Of a DNA stretch of 64,000 nt, positions 27,538 through 37,379 are shown piece after piece (within the stretch, counting starts at the first letter, position 1; each line of letters starts with the position of its first letter). The notes under the pieces are model-generated. The model did no database searches. It had not been told where the DNA came from and saw nothing but the letters and a program-made list of their open reading frames with translations. Origin of the DNA: Peribacillus sp. ACCC06369 (lineage in GTDB: Bacteria > Bacillota > Bacilli > Bacillales > DSM-1321); the NCBI RefSeq assembly GCF_030348945.1, contig NZ_JAUCEN010000002.1:2232001-2296000 (forward strand), read 5' to 3'. The translations under genes and the position numbers were made by a program.

Positions 27538-28416
27538 TTGAAAATAGAAAATCTAAGAATGTTTTGTTTAGTGGTGGATGAAGGAAGTATAAGCCAGGCA
27601 GCGAGGTTAAGCTTCTTATCTCAACCCGCGGCAACAAGACAGATTCATCAATTGGAAAATTTTTATAACACTTTGTTATTCGACCGTGAGGAAGGGAGGC
27701 TAAGAGTGACGGAAGCAGGAAAGTTGTTATACCCTTTTGCAAAAGCTATTGTAAATGACTTTAACCATTCAAAAGTAGTGATTCAGCAATCAACGGGCGA
27801 GTACAATGCTAACCTCATAGTAGGTGCATCCTTGACAATCGGCGAGTATTTGTTGCCGAGCTTGCTTGGGAAATTCAAAAAACAACAGCCTGAAATAAAA
27901 GTGACATTAACGATAAAAAATACCCCCCGGGTTCTGGAGGATTTATCAAACGATGTCATTGATTTGGCCTTGGTGGAAGGACTTGTGGAAAACACCGATT
28001 TTATTGTAGACAAGTTCGCCGAAGACGAATTGATATTGGTTTGTCCATTTGACCACCCATGGAAAGACAGAAAAGAAATCCAGCTAGAGGAATTGGGAAA
28101 TGAAAGGATGATATGGCGTGAATCCATATCAGGGACACGACTTATCGTAGAAAACACGTTAAGGGAGCATGGGGTTTTAGAAAAAATAGAAAGCTACATG
28201 GAGATTGGTAGTACTCAAGCGATAAAAAGTGCGGTTGAGGCTGGACTTGGGATCAGCATTTTGCCAAGGTTGACAGTTGCCAGGGAATTGGAACAAGGTT
28301 TTTTGCGGGAAGTGGGTATTTCCAGAATAGATATAACAAGAAATCTGTGGCTGGTCAGGAAAAACAAGCGTTTTAATAAAATAGGGGTGTCTAATTTTGT
28401 GGATTTTCTTCGATAG
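27538..28416 (+). CDS. LysR family transcriptional regulator (CysL-like), TTG start
   Basis: A 292-residue LysR-type protein. HTH: LRMFCLVVDEGSISQAARLS, then LSQPAATRQIHQLENFYNTL. Effector domain to residue about 290. The start is TTG 27538 because AAGGAGGT (27523-27530) lies 7 nt before it. Divergent from the chromate transporter pair with 244 bp between starts, it is likely their regulator. Similar proteins such as CysL sense sulfur status, which would fit a sulfate/chromate-related transporter (inference). Confidence 0.88.
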   Translation: MKIENLRMFCLVVDEGSISQAARLSFLSQPAATRQIHQLENFYNTLLFDREEGRLRVTEAGKLLYPFAKAIVNDFNHSKVVIQQSTGEYNANLIVGASLTIGEYLLPSLLGKFKKQQPEIKVTLTIKNTPRVLEDLSNDVIDLALVEGLVENTDFIVDKFAEDELILVCPFDHPWKDRKEIQLEELGNERMIWRESISGTRLIVENTLREHGVLEKIESYMEIGSTQAIKSAVEAGLGISILPRLTVARELEQGFLREVGISRIDITRNLWLVRKNKRFNKIGVSNFVDFLR

Positions 28417-29388
28417 TGAATGAATTACGTCACCTCTCATCGTTTGGTTATATTTAAAGTGAAATTTTTGGCAGGTGACAAAGTGTTCAAATGATTTTTG
28501 AAAATAGTTTATTGGCAGCGTTTTCATGGTTTTGGTTAATGATGTGGCTGGGACTATGGATGCCAGGTTACGTTAATAGAATCGCAGAGATGAAATTGGG
28601 ATATAGCGTATTGATAGCAGGCATGGTCTTGGCTTCCACCACGATTTTCATGCCCCTACCTGGATAACCATCGCTCAAAGCATGGCAAAAGGCTGTGCCT
28701 ATACTTTTTAATGACTAGCCTTCAGGTTTTAATGTAGTTACTTCCTGGCCGATCAGGATTAATGACGAGCCAAAGCGCTTCGTTTATGAATATAGCAGGG
28801 AGGCCTTTTATCACTGGTGCTTGACAATCGCATATGAAAACGTATCACTTGGTTTTATGTATTCCTGCTTTTTTGCCGCGGGCTTTCTTCTAATTTTTAG
28901 AATTGAGTTCTCAATCTTCGTTAAACCAGCTTAAAGGTTCGAATTAGTAGATGCAAAAGCAAAGACTTCTACAATATAAAAAGTTAGAGGTGTTTACATT
29001 GGATAAAGGTTCTTCTCAATAGAGAGGGGCATTTTTGCATTTGGATATACAGCCTACGCACCTTTATATGAAATGTATAACAAAATGGGGCATTACATAT
29101 TTTCTATAGAAAAAACTATCTCATATGTCTTTATGTTCAAAATATACCGGAAATAAAGTATGCATGTATGCTTTTTAGCTTCCGAGCCATAGCTAAAAAA
29201 CGAATTGTATTAATGGATACAAGTGGATTTTATATAAATAAAATTGAAGTTACTATGAAAAATAGTAAATTTACTTAATGACAAATCAATTATAAAATAA
29301 AGTTACATTATTCTAAATATTTAAAAAATAGAAAGACTACCGTTTCAATATAAAGAAGAAATTACAACTTTGATATCTAATAACTCAA
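28417..29388. other. 971-bp region with weak gene relics
   Basis: No confident gene. The best open stretch, 28491-28667 plus, would give a 58-residue hydrophobic peptide starting MIFENSLLAAFSWFWLMMWL, with no clear ribosome binding site. On the minus strand near 28790-28710, ALWLVINPDRPGSNYIKT reads like protein before a stop. Near 29010-29150 plus, ERGIFAFGYTAYAPLYEMYN also reads like protein without a start. These look like decayed genes. 29160-29388 is very AT-rich and probably contains the promoter of the following sulfatase. Confidence 0.4.
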
Positions 29389-29406
29389 ATGGGAAAGGGG
29401 TATGGA

Positions 29407-31398
29407 ATGTCCAATAAATCTTTTATTAAAGGAATTGTTTCCGTTCCATTTGTTTTTGTTTTACTAGTAGGACATTCTGTTACAAATGCTGCGCCCGATA
29501 TGCCAATGCCGGCAACACATTCAACAATTTCAGCAAATAAGGCTGTTTATAAACAGTTGGATTTTACAGATAAGGAAGATTTCGAAAATGCACATAAGGG
29601 ATTTATTGCACCTTTAAATATGAATCCAATTAAAAATTCAAAAGGTAACGTAGTATGGGATAGCAATCGATATTCATTCATCAAAGAAGATCAGCCGGCA
29701 AGTTATACTGTAAACCCTAGCTTGTGGAGACAGGCTCAATTACAAAATATAACGGGCTTATTTAAAGTTGTAGATGGAGTTTATCAAGTTCGGGGACAGG
29801 ATCTATCAGTGCTTACCATAGTTGAAGGAAGAACAGGATTAATCGTTTTGGATACACTTTCTACAATTGAAACAGCCAATGCAGCCATGGAACTGTATTT
29901 TGAACATCGACCCAAAAAACCAGTAACTGCAATAGTTATTAGTCATAGTCACGCGGATCACTTTGGTGGTATAAAAGGCATTGCTCAATACGCTGAAAAT
30001 CCAGCAAAGGTGCCCATTATTGTCCCAGAAGGATTTAACGAAGAAGCGCTAAGTGAGAACATTCTTTTAGGTAATATAATGTCTCGGCGTGCAGGGTATA
30101 TGTTCGGAAATCTTTTACCTGCAAATGAAAAAGGATTTGTAACTTCTGGTATTGGCCCGGGATTAAGTAACGGAACTTTTAGCTATTTACCTCCAACGAT
30201 TGAAGTAAAGGATGATATTCAAACGGTGGAAATAGACGGAATAACATTTAAATTTTTATTGACGCCGGATTCAGAAGCTCCATCTGAGATGCATTACTAT
30301 ATCAATGATTACAAAACTTTAGTGGTAGCCGAAAACACCGGACACACGTTACATAATATTTATACATTAAGGGGAGCTAAAACCAGAGATACCTTAAAAT
30401 GGGTAAAGGCACTTGATGAAACAGTAGATCTGTTTGGAAATGAAGATATAGATGCTATGGTTACCGCCCATACATGGCCTATATGGGGGAAAGACCGTGT
30501 TCTGGAACAGTTGGAAAGTCAACGTGATTTGTACAAATATATTCATGACCAAACCATACGATTAGCTAATTTAGGTCTCACACCAGATGAAATCGCGGAA
30601 AAGTTAAAGCTTCCTGAAATGTTGGATAAAGTCTGGGCCAATCGGGGGTATTACGGAACATTGAAACACAACGTAAAAGCGGTGTACAACTTTTATTTAG
30701 GATATTTCAACGGTAATCCATCCGACTTGGATCCATTACCACAAGAGGAATCGGGAGCTAAATATATAGAATATATGGGTGGGGAAAAGAAGGTCATCAA
30801 GCGGGCAAAACTTGATTATAAAAAAGGGGAATATCGCTGGGTTGCTCAAGTCTTAAAGCATGTAGTCATGGCCAATCCCAAAAATACAGAAGCAAAAAAT
30901 TTACTGGCTAAAGCTTATGAGCAATAAGGATACTCAGCTGAATCTTCTGTGTGGCGTAATTTCTATCTTACCGGCGCAGATGAGTTAAGGAATGGAGTGG
31001 CAAACTCGAAGGGAAGTGGCGGAATGATGAATCTCGATACGCTGCTCAATATGCCAATGGATGATTTCCTGAAATTCTTATCCATTAAATTAAACGGAAC
31101 AAAAGCGGAAAATAAAAATATGACATTCAATATGACATTTACAGATTCGAAAACTAATTACATGATTGATCTGGATAATACTGTGTTAAATTTCAAAAAA
31201 GGGAAAATGGCGTCCGCTCCTGATGCAACATTAACATTAGATAGAATAACCTTCTATCAGATTGCTCTAGGACGTGAAGATTTATCCAAAATGGCGGCGG
31301 CCGGGAAAGTTTCCATTTCTGGTAATAACGAAAAATTCGAAGATTTCTTGTCTTTGCTGGATCAATTTCAACCAAAGATTAATATCGTTACTCCGTGA
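29407..31398 (+). pseudogene. Alkyl sulfatase split by one in-frame TAA
   Basis: A class III (metallo-beta-lactamase-fold) alkyl sulfatase of the SdsA1/BDS1 type, which hydrolyses alkyl sulfates to alcohol and sulfate outside the cell. Signal peptide at residues 1-29. Zinc motif HSHADH has H180, H182, D184, H185. Later metal motifs ENTGHTLHN and TAHTWPIWG follow. A TAA at 30925-30927 interrupts the linker between the dimerisation region (ending LLAKAYEQ) and the SCP2-like domain (GYSAESSVWRNFYLTGADEL). Both halves are in the same frame with no other defect, so one base change would restore about 663 residues. ATG 29407 follows GGGAAAGGGG. The gene could be recently dead, read through, or carry a sequencing error. 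Confidence 0.85.
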
Positions 31399-31451
31399 TA
31401 ATCAATCGCTTTATATTTTGTAAGCAGGATGGATCGGTGACCAATATCTGT

Positions 31452-31485
31452 ACCCACGAGTCTAATATATAGTCTCGTGGGTTTG
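31452..31485 (+). terminator. Terminator after alkyl sulfatase
   Basis: ACCCACGAG (31452-31460), extended by a C/G pair, pairs with CTCGTGGGT (31474-31482) in a stem of about 9-11 bp, followed by TTTGAATG. The T-run is short, so termination may be partial. Confidence 0.65.
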
Positions 31486-31529
31486 AATGTATCATTTATC
31501 CTGTAGGCATCCATTTTCGTTTTAATAAA

Positions 31530-31556
31530 TTCATTCATTGTTTTTTAATGAATGAA
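31530..31556. promoter_or_regulatory. Perfect 10-bp inverted repeat, candidate operator
   Basis: TTCATTCATT (31530-31539) and AATGAATGAA (31547-31556) are perfect inverted arms around GTTTTTT. The arms contain the TGAATGA-type half-site seen in TetR-family fatty-acid regulators such as FadR, but in the opposite orientation to the published FadR box. A second dyad, TTTCAA/TTGAAA, lies at about 31607-31627. Confidence 0.45.
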
Positions 31557-31632
31557 ACGCTCCTAAAAGTCACAGAACAATAATCAATAACCATAAAAAG
31601 AAAAATTTCAAGTCTTGTAATTTGAAAGGGAT

Positions 31633-31646
31633 TGTAAGCGCTTCCT
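31633..31646 (+). promoter_or_regulatory. CcpA catabolite-response element (cre)
   Basis: TGTAAGCGCTTCCT matches the 14-base cre consensus TGWAARCGYTWNCW at every position. It lies about 50 bp before the MFS transporter ATG and implies carbon catabolite repression of that gene in the presence of preferred sugars. Confidence 0.88.
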
Positions 31647-31694
31647 TCAAGGGGGGGGAGTTTTGTGAAAATATAAAAGATGGAGTGATGGGGA

Positions 31695-32933
31695 ATGCAG
31701 CTGTATGCAAGTAAGAAACGAAAATTAATGATTAGCGGCCTTTTATTTGTTGGAATGATTTTAAGCTTTTTTGATCGTGTTGCCATAAATGTCGGTATTA
31801 TTCCAATTGCAGATGAGTTTCATCTCAATACGTCCCAGACAGGTTTTTTAATCAGTATATTTTTTGTTAGTTACTCTCTCATGCAACCGCTTGGTGGATG
31901 GATGACCGATAAGTACGGAGCCAGAGTCATGGTTACTGTTTCTTTATTCAGTTGGTCTTTGTTCACGGTAATGTCGGGGTTTGCTTGGTCATTTATGTCT
32001 TTATTATTCATCCGTTTTCTGTTCGGGTTAGGTGAAGGGCCTTTCTATCCTGCCAGTATGTCCACTATAAGAGATAACTTCCCGGAAGAAGAACGGGGCC
32101 GGGCAAATTCGTTTTTCCTATCTGCCCAGAATATTGGCGGGATATTAGGTACTGCACTTGCCGCTTCCATGGTGGTGGCTTTCGGTTGGCGGGGCTTGTT
32201 TACCATTGCCGGAATTCTAGGGATATTAATTTCTTTCGGAATTTGGTTCATTCTAAAGCCTCAAGAAACTCAAGCGGTTAAAAAAGATAAACCGAAACAA
32301 AAAAAGGTAGCTCTGAAACTTTTATTTAAAATTGAAAACATTTGGAAACTCATAACTTTCAAGTTTATATCAAATATTATCAACTATGGTCTGATCACTT
32401 GGATGCCTATATATTTGGTTAAGGAAAAAGGGGTTGATTTAATAGCAGCCGGGGGTTTATTGGCAATCCCTTATATTTTTGGTTTCTTGATGTTTAATGT
32501 AAGCGGTTGGCTTCTGGATAAGCATATGGCTAACCGGGAGAAGTATCTTGCTGCTGCAGGTGCTTTATTATCGGCAATTTTTCTCTTTTTAATGTCTAAC
32601 GCCACGTCTATAGCACTTATCATCACTTATCTCACTCTCAACTCCGTAGCGCTGTCCTTCTTTGGAACCGTTCTATACACGATCATCATAAAATACTCAC
32701 CAAAGGAACTTACGGGCTCTGCATCGGGACTCGTAACTTTTGCCGGTCAAATTGCAGGTGCGGTTTCTCCTTTAGCCCTCGGTTTGATTATCAGTTTGTT
32801 TAATGACTCCTATAATGCAGCTTTCCTGTTTTTGGTGATAACGGCGCTATTGGGAACGGTTGTTGCCGTATCTATTAAAAATAATCGGGCACAGCCAGCT
32901 AAAGAATACGAAAAAACAACTACCATAGTTTAA
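31695..32933 (+). CDS. MFS transporter, anion:cation symporter type
   Basis: A 412-residue major facilitator with 12 membrane segments. The loop 2-3 motif GGWMTDKYGARVMVT and RFLFGLGEGPFYPASMSTIRD place it in the anion:cation symporter/phthalate-type group that takes up organic acids such as galactonate, glucarate or aromatic acids. A central cytoplasmic loop rich in Lys (about residues 190-210) separates the halves. It is controlled by a cre box and lies between an alkyl sulfatase and a LysR/acyl-CoA metabolism cluster, so its substrate is probably a carboxylate used as a carbon source (inference). ATG follows GATGGGGA. Confidence 0.88.
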   Translation: MQLYASKKRKLMISGLLFVGMILSFFDRVAINVGIIPIADEFHLNTSQTGFLISIFFVSYSLMQPLGGWMTDKYGARVMVTVSLFSWSLFTVMSGFAWSFMSLLFIRFLFGLGEGPFYPASMSTIRDNFPEEERGRANSFFLSAQNIGGILGTALAASMVVAFGWRGLFTIAGILGILISFGIWFILKPQETQAVKKDKPKQKKVALKLLFKIENIWKLITFKFISNIINYGLITWMPIYLVKEKGVDLIAAGGLLAIPYIFGFLMFNVSGWLLDKHMANREKYLAAAGALLSAIFLFLMSNATSIALIITYLTLNSVALSFFGTVLYTIIIKYSPKELTGSASGLVTFAGQIAGAVSPLALGLIISLFNDSYNAAFLFLVITALLGTVVAVSIKNNRAQPAKEYEKTTTIV

Positions 32934-33057
32934 AACTAGGAATGGAGTCCTGCTTTGGTGCAGACATTGTGATGGGTTCTGATTCTCCTTCTCTATAATT
33001 GAAAGGGCTTACTGTTAGAGGTATTATATTTGTAATAGGATAGAAGGAGAATGAACC

Positions 33058-33963
33058 ATGAATATTGAACAATTGGAATATATCATTAAGGTAGCCGAGG
33101 TTAACTCGATTTCCACGGCTTCAGAAAGCCTTCATATCTCTCAATCTGGAATCAGCATGGCCATTACGAGTTTGGAGAAGGAATTAGGTATAAAAATCTT
33201 CAAGAGGTCACGATTAGGAACCATACCTACAGAAGATGGAAAGGAAATCATCCAGAAAGCTCTTGAAGTATTAAGCAAATTGGAAGAAATAAGAGACAGT
33301 GCCCAAATACATTCAGATACGATGGAAAAAGAGTTACGCCTATCATCTACACAAGGTTTATTTCTTACGGTTTTACCTAAATCATTAGCGTTATTTAAGA
33401 AGAAGTATCCCGAGGTGAAAATTATGATTGAAGAGAAAGGGGGACAAGAGATAACCGAAGATATACTGAATGATAAGATAGACATCGGACTATTAAATAT
33501 CCCAAGGGTTAAACCGAAAGAAAATGAGTTGGAATTTCAGCCCCTAATGGAAGCAAAAGTGATTGTGTCGGTCAGTAAGAATTCCCCTCTAGTGAACCGG
33601 AAAAGCATAACCCCACAAGAGCTGCTGGACCAAGATTTAGTCGTCTACAATGGACCAAGAATGAAGACATTTATTAAAGAATTTTTTACTCTATACGGTG
33701 AGATGAATATTTTGTTTTTCACAAATAATACAGAGATTATCAAAAAAACGGTCGCTGAAGGATTAGCCATTTCCTTTTCGTATGATATTGGAATTAACAG
33801 CGATCCCTATTTCCTAAGCGGGGAACTTGTGGCTATTCCTTTGGTGGAGCTAGAAAATAATTCAATGGAATTCGGTTACGTTCGCTCTAAGAAGCAACAT
33901 TTTTCAAAAGCTGCAAGAGAGTTTATTAAATGTCTCGAATTCTACACTACTCTTAAATATTAG
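33058..33963 (+). CDS. LysR family transcriptional regulator
   Basis: A 301-residue LysR-type regulator. HTH: IEQLEYIIKVAEVNSISTAS, then LHISQSGISMAITSLEKELG. Effector domain to the end. It is co-oriented with, and between, the MFS transporter and the acyl-CoA genes, and has its own terminator. It may control either side. AGAAGGAG ribosome binding site directly before ATG 33058. Confidence 0.9.
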   Translation: MNIEQLEYIIKVAEVNSISTASESLHISQSGISMAITSLEKELGIKIFKRSRLGTIPTEDGKEIIQKALEVLSKLEEIRDSAQIHSDTMEKELRLSSTQGLFLTVLPKSLALFKKKYPEVKIMIEEKGGQEITEDILNDKIDIGLLNIPRVKPKENELEFQPLMEAKVIVSVSKNSPLVNRKSITPQELLDQDLVVYNGPRMKTFIKEFFTLYGEMNILFFTNNTEIIKKTVAEGLAISFSYDIGINSDPYFLSGELVAIPLVELENNSMEFGYVRSKKQHFSKAAREFIKCLEFYTTLKY

Positions 33964-33998
33964 TTTCCTATGGTGATTGGGAAACTAATATTTTTTTG
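33961..33998 (+). terminator. Terminator overlapping LysR stop codon
   Basis: TAGTTTCC (33961-33968, beginning with the stop codon TAG) pairs with GGAAACTA (33980-33987), followed by ATATTTTTTTG. Confidence 0.85.
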
Positions 33999-34132
33999 CA
34001 TTTACATCAATATTTCTTATGTTTGTATCATATTTCTTTAATTTACTTAAATATAATTTACATTTAAAATTAATTTTATAACATTTTGAATATTAAATTA
34101 AATGCGAAATCTAAAGGTGAAAGGGGAAAACT

Positions 34133-35308
34133 ATGGTAACTATGAAGGAAGAGAAATTAGAGGTACTTCAAACAAAGTTACAGGATTTTATTCAAAATGA
34201 ATTGCTTCCCTACGAACAGGAGCATGAATTAAACGCTGAAGAGGATATCCCGATGGAAGCCATACAATGGGTAAGAAAACGCTCCAGGGAATTGGGCTTT
34301 TACGGGATTAACCTCCCTGAAAAATATGGGGGACAAGATGTTAGCTTAAAAGGGCTATGCATGTTTAAGGAAGAATTGGCCCGTTCCGGAGCGGTTTTAT
34401 GGGGGCAGGTTATAGGGGAGGTTGGCGGGCCGCTAAGAATTGGTCAGATGTTGGAAAGTTTTACACAGGAGCAAATAGAAAAATATGTGATGCCGGTGGT
34501 GAGGGGAGAAGCTAGCTGCTGCTTTGCCCTTACAGAACCAAATGCTGGATCAGATGCTTTTGCTATCGAAACAACAGCCGTTAAAGACGGGAATGATTAT
34601 ATATTAAATGGTAAAAAACATTTTATCAGTGCGGCCCCCTATGCTGATTTCGCCATTGTCATAGCGAAAGAAACTCAGAAAGGAGAAAAAGAAGATAGAA
34701 TCACTGCTTTCCTGGTAGATAAAAAAACACCCCATCATTCGGGGTTTGAACTAGGAGACATTCAAGTCCCACTATCAGGAGAACGCATACATGCTGAATT
34801 GAATTTCAATCAATGTCGAGTTCCTGCCGCCAATATAATCGGAGAAAGAGGAAAAGGGTTACTGCTCGGATTGAAAAGAATAAACACAAATCGCGCTTCC
34901 CATGCGGCCGGCTTCATCGGGATGGCTCAACACCTTCTCAATTTATCTATTGAACATGCTAAAAAGCGAGTCCAATTCGGCCGGCCTATCGGTGACTTCC
35001 AGGCAATTCAGCATATGCTCGCAGAAATGGCGACGGAAATCTACGCGGCAAAGTGCATGGTCTATGATGTGGTTGAAAAAATCGATCAAGGACAAGAGGA
35101 TCGGGCCGGCACCTCCATGGCTAAACTGTTTGCTTCAGAAGTAAATAGCCGTGTGGCCGATAAGGCTATCCAAATCTTTGGCTCTAAAGGCTTGGTAAAA
35201 GGGCATCCAGTAGAAAAGATGTACAGGAGTGCACGAATGTATCGGATATTAAGCGGAACCTCAGAAATTCAAAAAAATACAATTGCCAAAGCATTATTAA
35301 AAGGGTAA
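34133..35308 (+). CDS. Acyl-CoA dehydrogenase
   Basis: A 391-residue FAD-dependent acyl-CoA dehydrogenase that introduces the alpha,beta double bond in beta-oxidation. CFALTEPNAGSDAFAIETTA is the first signature, with the FAD/substrate contacts, and RVQFGRPIGDFQAIQHMLAE is the second. The second region ends ILSGTSEIQKNTIAKALL: a Ser occupies the place where short- and medium-chain enzymes carry the catalytic Glu of YEGT, so the base must lie elsewhere, as in the isovaleryl/long-chain types, or the substrate is unusual. It is 28 bp before an acyl-CoA ligase, implying activation then oxidation of one acid. ATG follows GAAAGGGG. Confidence 0.9.
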   Translation: MVTMKEEKLEVLQTKLQDFIQNELLPYEQEHELNAEEDIPMEAIQWVRKRSRELGFYGINLPEKYGGQDVSLKGLCMFKEELARSGAVLWGQVIGEVGGPLRIGQMLESFTQEQIEKYVMPVVRGEASCCFALTEPNAGSDAFAIETTAVKDGNDYILNGKKHFISAAPYADFAIVIAKETQKGEKEDRITAFLVDKKTPHHSGFELGDIQVPLSGERIHAELNFNQCRVPAANIIGERGKGLLLGLKRINTNRASHAAGFIGMAQHLLNLSIEHAKKRVQFGRPIGDFQAIQHMLAEMATEIYAAKCMVYDVVEKIDQGQEDRAGTSMAKLFASEVNSRVADKAIQIFGSKGLVKGHPVEKMYRSARMYRILSGTSEIQKNTIAKALLKG

Positions 35309-35336
35309 AACCCTTTATCGAGGGAGGAAATGATCT

Positions 35337-36911
35337 ATGCTGAATAAGTTGACATTTCAGTCACTGTTGAATAAAGGAATGAAACGATTTGGAGAACTGC
35401 CGGCCATTACCTTGTTGCCAAACGGAGAAACGATAACTTACGAAGAGTTATGGAGAAAAGCAGAACTTATCTCTTCTTATTTACTTCGCTTGGGTGCAGG
35501 AAGGGGTGTCCGCATAGCTTCTATCATTCCAAACAGTTTGGAAAGTGTGATGTTTGGTTTGGCTATCCAGCAATGTGGAGCTACCCTAGTGCCATTAAGT
35601 GAAAAACTGGGGAAACGAGAAATAAAATTCATTTTAAAGGAAGCAAAACCAGAAGTGGTCATAATAGCTACGCAGACACACTTTGACACCTTATTTGAGT
35701 ATTTAGAAGAAATGAAGAAGGACGGTGTCCATATCATTGGGCTTCCTGGATTTAATATTAATTATCCGGAGGAGTTTGAACAGTTTCAATGGCCCGGTGA
35801 AATAAAAAATATGGACTTGCCATTAGCTGAAGCAAAAGACATTGCCCTTCTGTCATACACAGGCGGGACGACGGGTACACCCAAAGGCGTCATGCATTCC
35901 CAGAAAGGACTCGGCGCCGCCATACTTTCTGCGGCTATCGAAGACCCGTTAGACGACCGAGACCGGGTATTGCTAAGTACGCCAATTGTGCATTCTGCCG
36001 GTTCATTACTTTGGAGATCCCTTGTTTCGGGCGTCCATGTCTATGTGATGGGCTCATTTGACGCTGCAGCATTCATACAGGCGATAAAGGAACATAAAAT
36101 TACGACGACATTCATGGTACCGACAATGTTATACAGACTCCTTGATCAGACAAAGAAGATGGAATATGATATGAGCTCCATGCGCAATATCTTCTACGGC
36201 GCGTCACCAATTTCACAAAAGCGCCTTAAAGAAGCTTTTGAAGTATTCGGGCCTATCATGCGCCAGCAATACGGCATGACAGAGTGTAATATTGTCATTA
36301 CCAGACTATCGAAAAGCGCTCATTTATGGGCTTATCATAACAATTCGGAAATTTTGAAAAGCTGTGGAAAACCGTGCATTTTCACCGAAGTTCGACTGAT
36401 TGATAAAGATGGAAATGATGTAAAACCATCCGAGTTTGGAGAAATTATCGTAAAATCACCAGCAATGATGGTAGGCTATTATCAAAGACCTGATCTTACT
36501 CAAGAATACATCCGTGATGGTTGGTTCTACACTGGTGATATTGGTAAATGGGATGAAAGCGGTTACCTTTATATTGTAGATAGGAAGAAAGATATGATCA
36601 TTACAGGCGGGATGAATGTATATTCTTCAGAAGTGGAACGAGTGGTGAACCAGCACCCTTCTGTTGCATTAAGTGCTTGCATAGGCGTTCCCCATCCAGA
36701 TTGGGGAGAAGTAGTTTGTGTCGTGGTAACACTGCGAGAAGGATTGACCTGTACTAGTGAGGAATTAATTGATTTCTGCAAACAAAGAACCTCTAAGTAT
36801 ATGGTTCCTAAAGTAGCCTATTTTATTGATAAGTTTCCATTAACGCCGATTGGAAAAATTGACAAGAAAGAATTAAGAAAGATGTTTGCACAAGGTATTC
36901 CAACCATCTAG
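35337..36911 (+). CDS. Acyl-CoA synthetase (class I AMP-forming ligase)
   Basis: A 524-residue adenylate-forming ligase that activates a carboxylic acid with ATP and CoA. The P-loop YTGGTTGTPKG is at residues 174-184, the AMP-binding motif QYGMTE is near residue 320, GWFYTGDIGKWDESGYLYIV holds the conserved Asp, and the C-terminal PLTPIGKIDKKEL carries the catalytic Lys. It is closest to medium/long-chain or aromatic CoA ligases. The exact substrate cannot be read from sequence. With the preceding dehydrogenase and the nearby alkyl sulfatase it could process acids from alkyl sulfates (inference). Confidence 0.9.
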   Translation: MLNKLTFQSLLNKGMKRFGELPAITLLPNGETITYEELWRKAELISSYLLRLGAGRGVRIASIIPNSLESVMFGLAIQQCGATLVPLSEKLGKREIKFILKEAKPEVVIIATQTHFDTLFEYLEEMKKDGVHIIGLPGFNINYPEEFEQFQWPGEIKNMDLPLAEAKDIALLSYTGGTTGTPKGVMHSQKGLGAAILSAAIEDPLDDRDRVLLSTPIVHSAGSLLWRSLVSGVHVYVMGSFDAAAFIQAIKEHKITTTFMVPTMLYRLLDQTKKMEYDMSSMRNIFYGASPISQKRLKEAFEVFGPIMRQQYGMTECNIVITRLSKSAHLWAYHNNSEILKSCGKPCIFTEVRLIDKDGNDVKPSEFGEIIVKSPAMMVGYYQRPDLTQEYIRDGWFYTGDIGKWDESGYLYIVDRKKDMIITGGMNVYSSEVERVVNQHPSVALSACIGVPHPDWGEVVCVVVTLREGLTCTSEELIDFCKQRTSKYMVPKVAYFIDKFPLTPIGKIDKKELRKMFAQGIPTI

Positions 36912-37379
36912 GAGAGGCAGAACAAGGATATCATAAAAAAGCCTAATTTCAACATTGAGACCTACAGCAAACCAGAATATAAGATAGAGCAGATGAATGC
37001 AAAATAAGCCTCGCATGATAACCTGGAATCGGGACGTGTGAGGCTTTTATGCACTATATAGTAAGATGTTTTTGAATATTAAGGATAACAATGGAATTTA
37101 TTTAACGTTGTAGTGAATGTTAAATGAAGTGAGTCAGAATGATTTATTATCATTAGAGAATGATATTGAAATATTATATTTTTTCGATTGATTCCACCAA
37201 ATCATGCATGAAAAAAAATGTGAGTTAGGATATAATATATTATTGTATTGGAGATTCATTCTGGAATTTCCTTTTTTTATGGGCTTCATTTGTTTATCTC
37301 CCTAATGAATCGGGAAATAAATTATAGTTGTATAAGTTTTTGAAATAATATTTAGAGTTAAGTAGAGGGGTTTGTTTTA
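36912..37379 (+). terminator. Spacer with terminator hairpin at 37006-37049
   Basis: AAGCCTCGCA (37006-37015) pairs with TGTGAGGCTT (37037-37046), with one mismatch, followed by TTAT: the likely end of the acyl-CoA operon. The remaining 37050-37379 is AT-rich with no gene. TATAAT near 37230 is a plausible -10 for the next gene. Confidence 0.65.
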
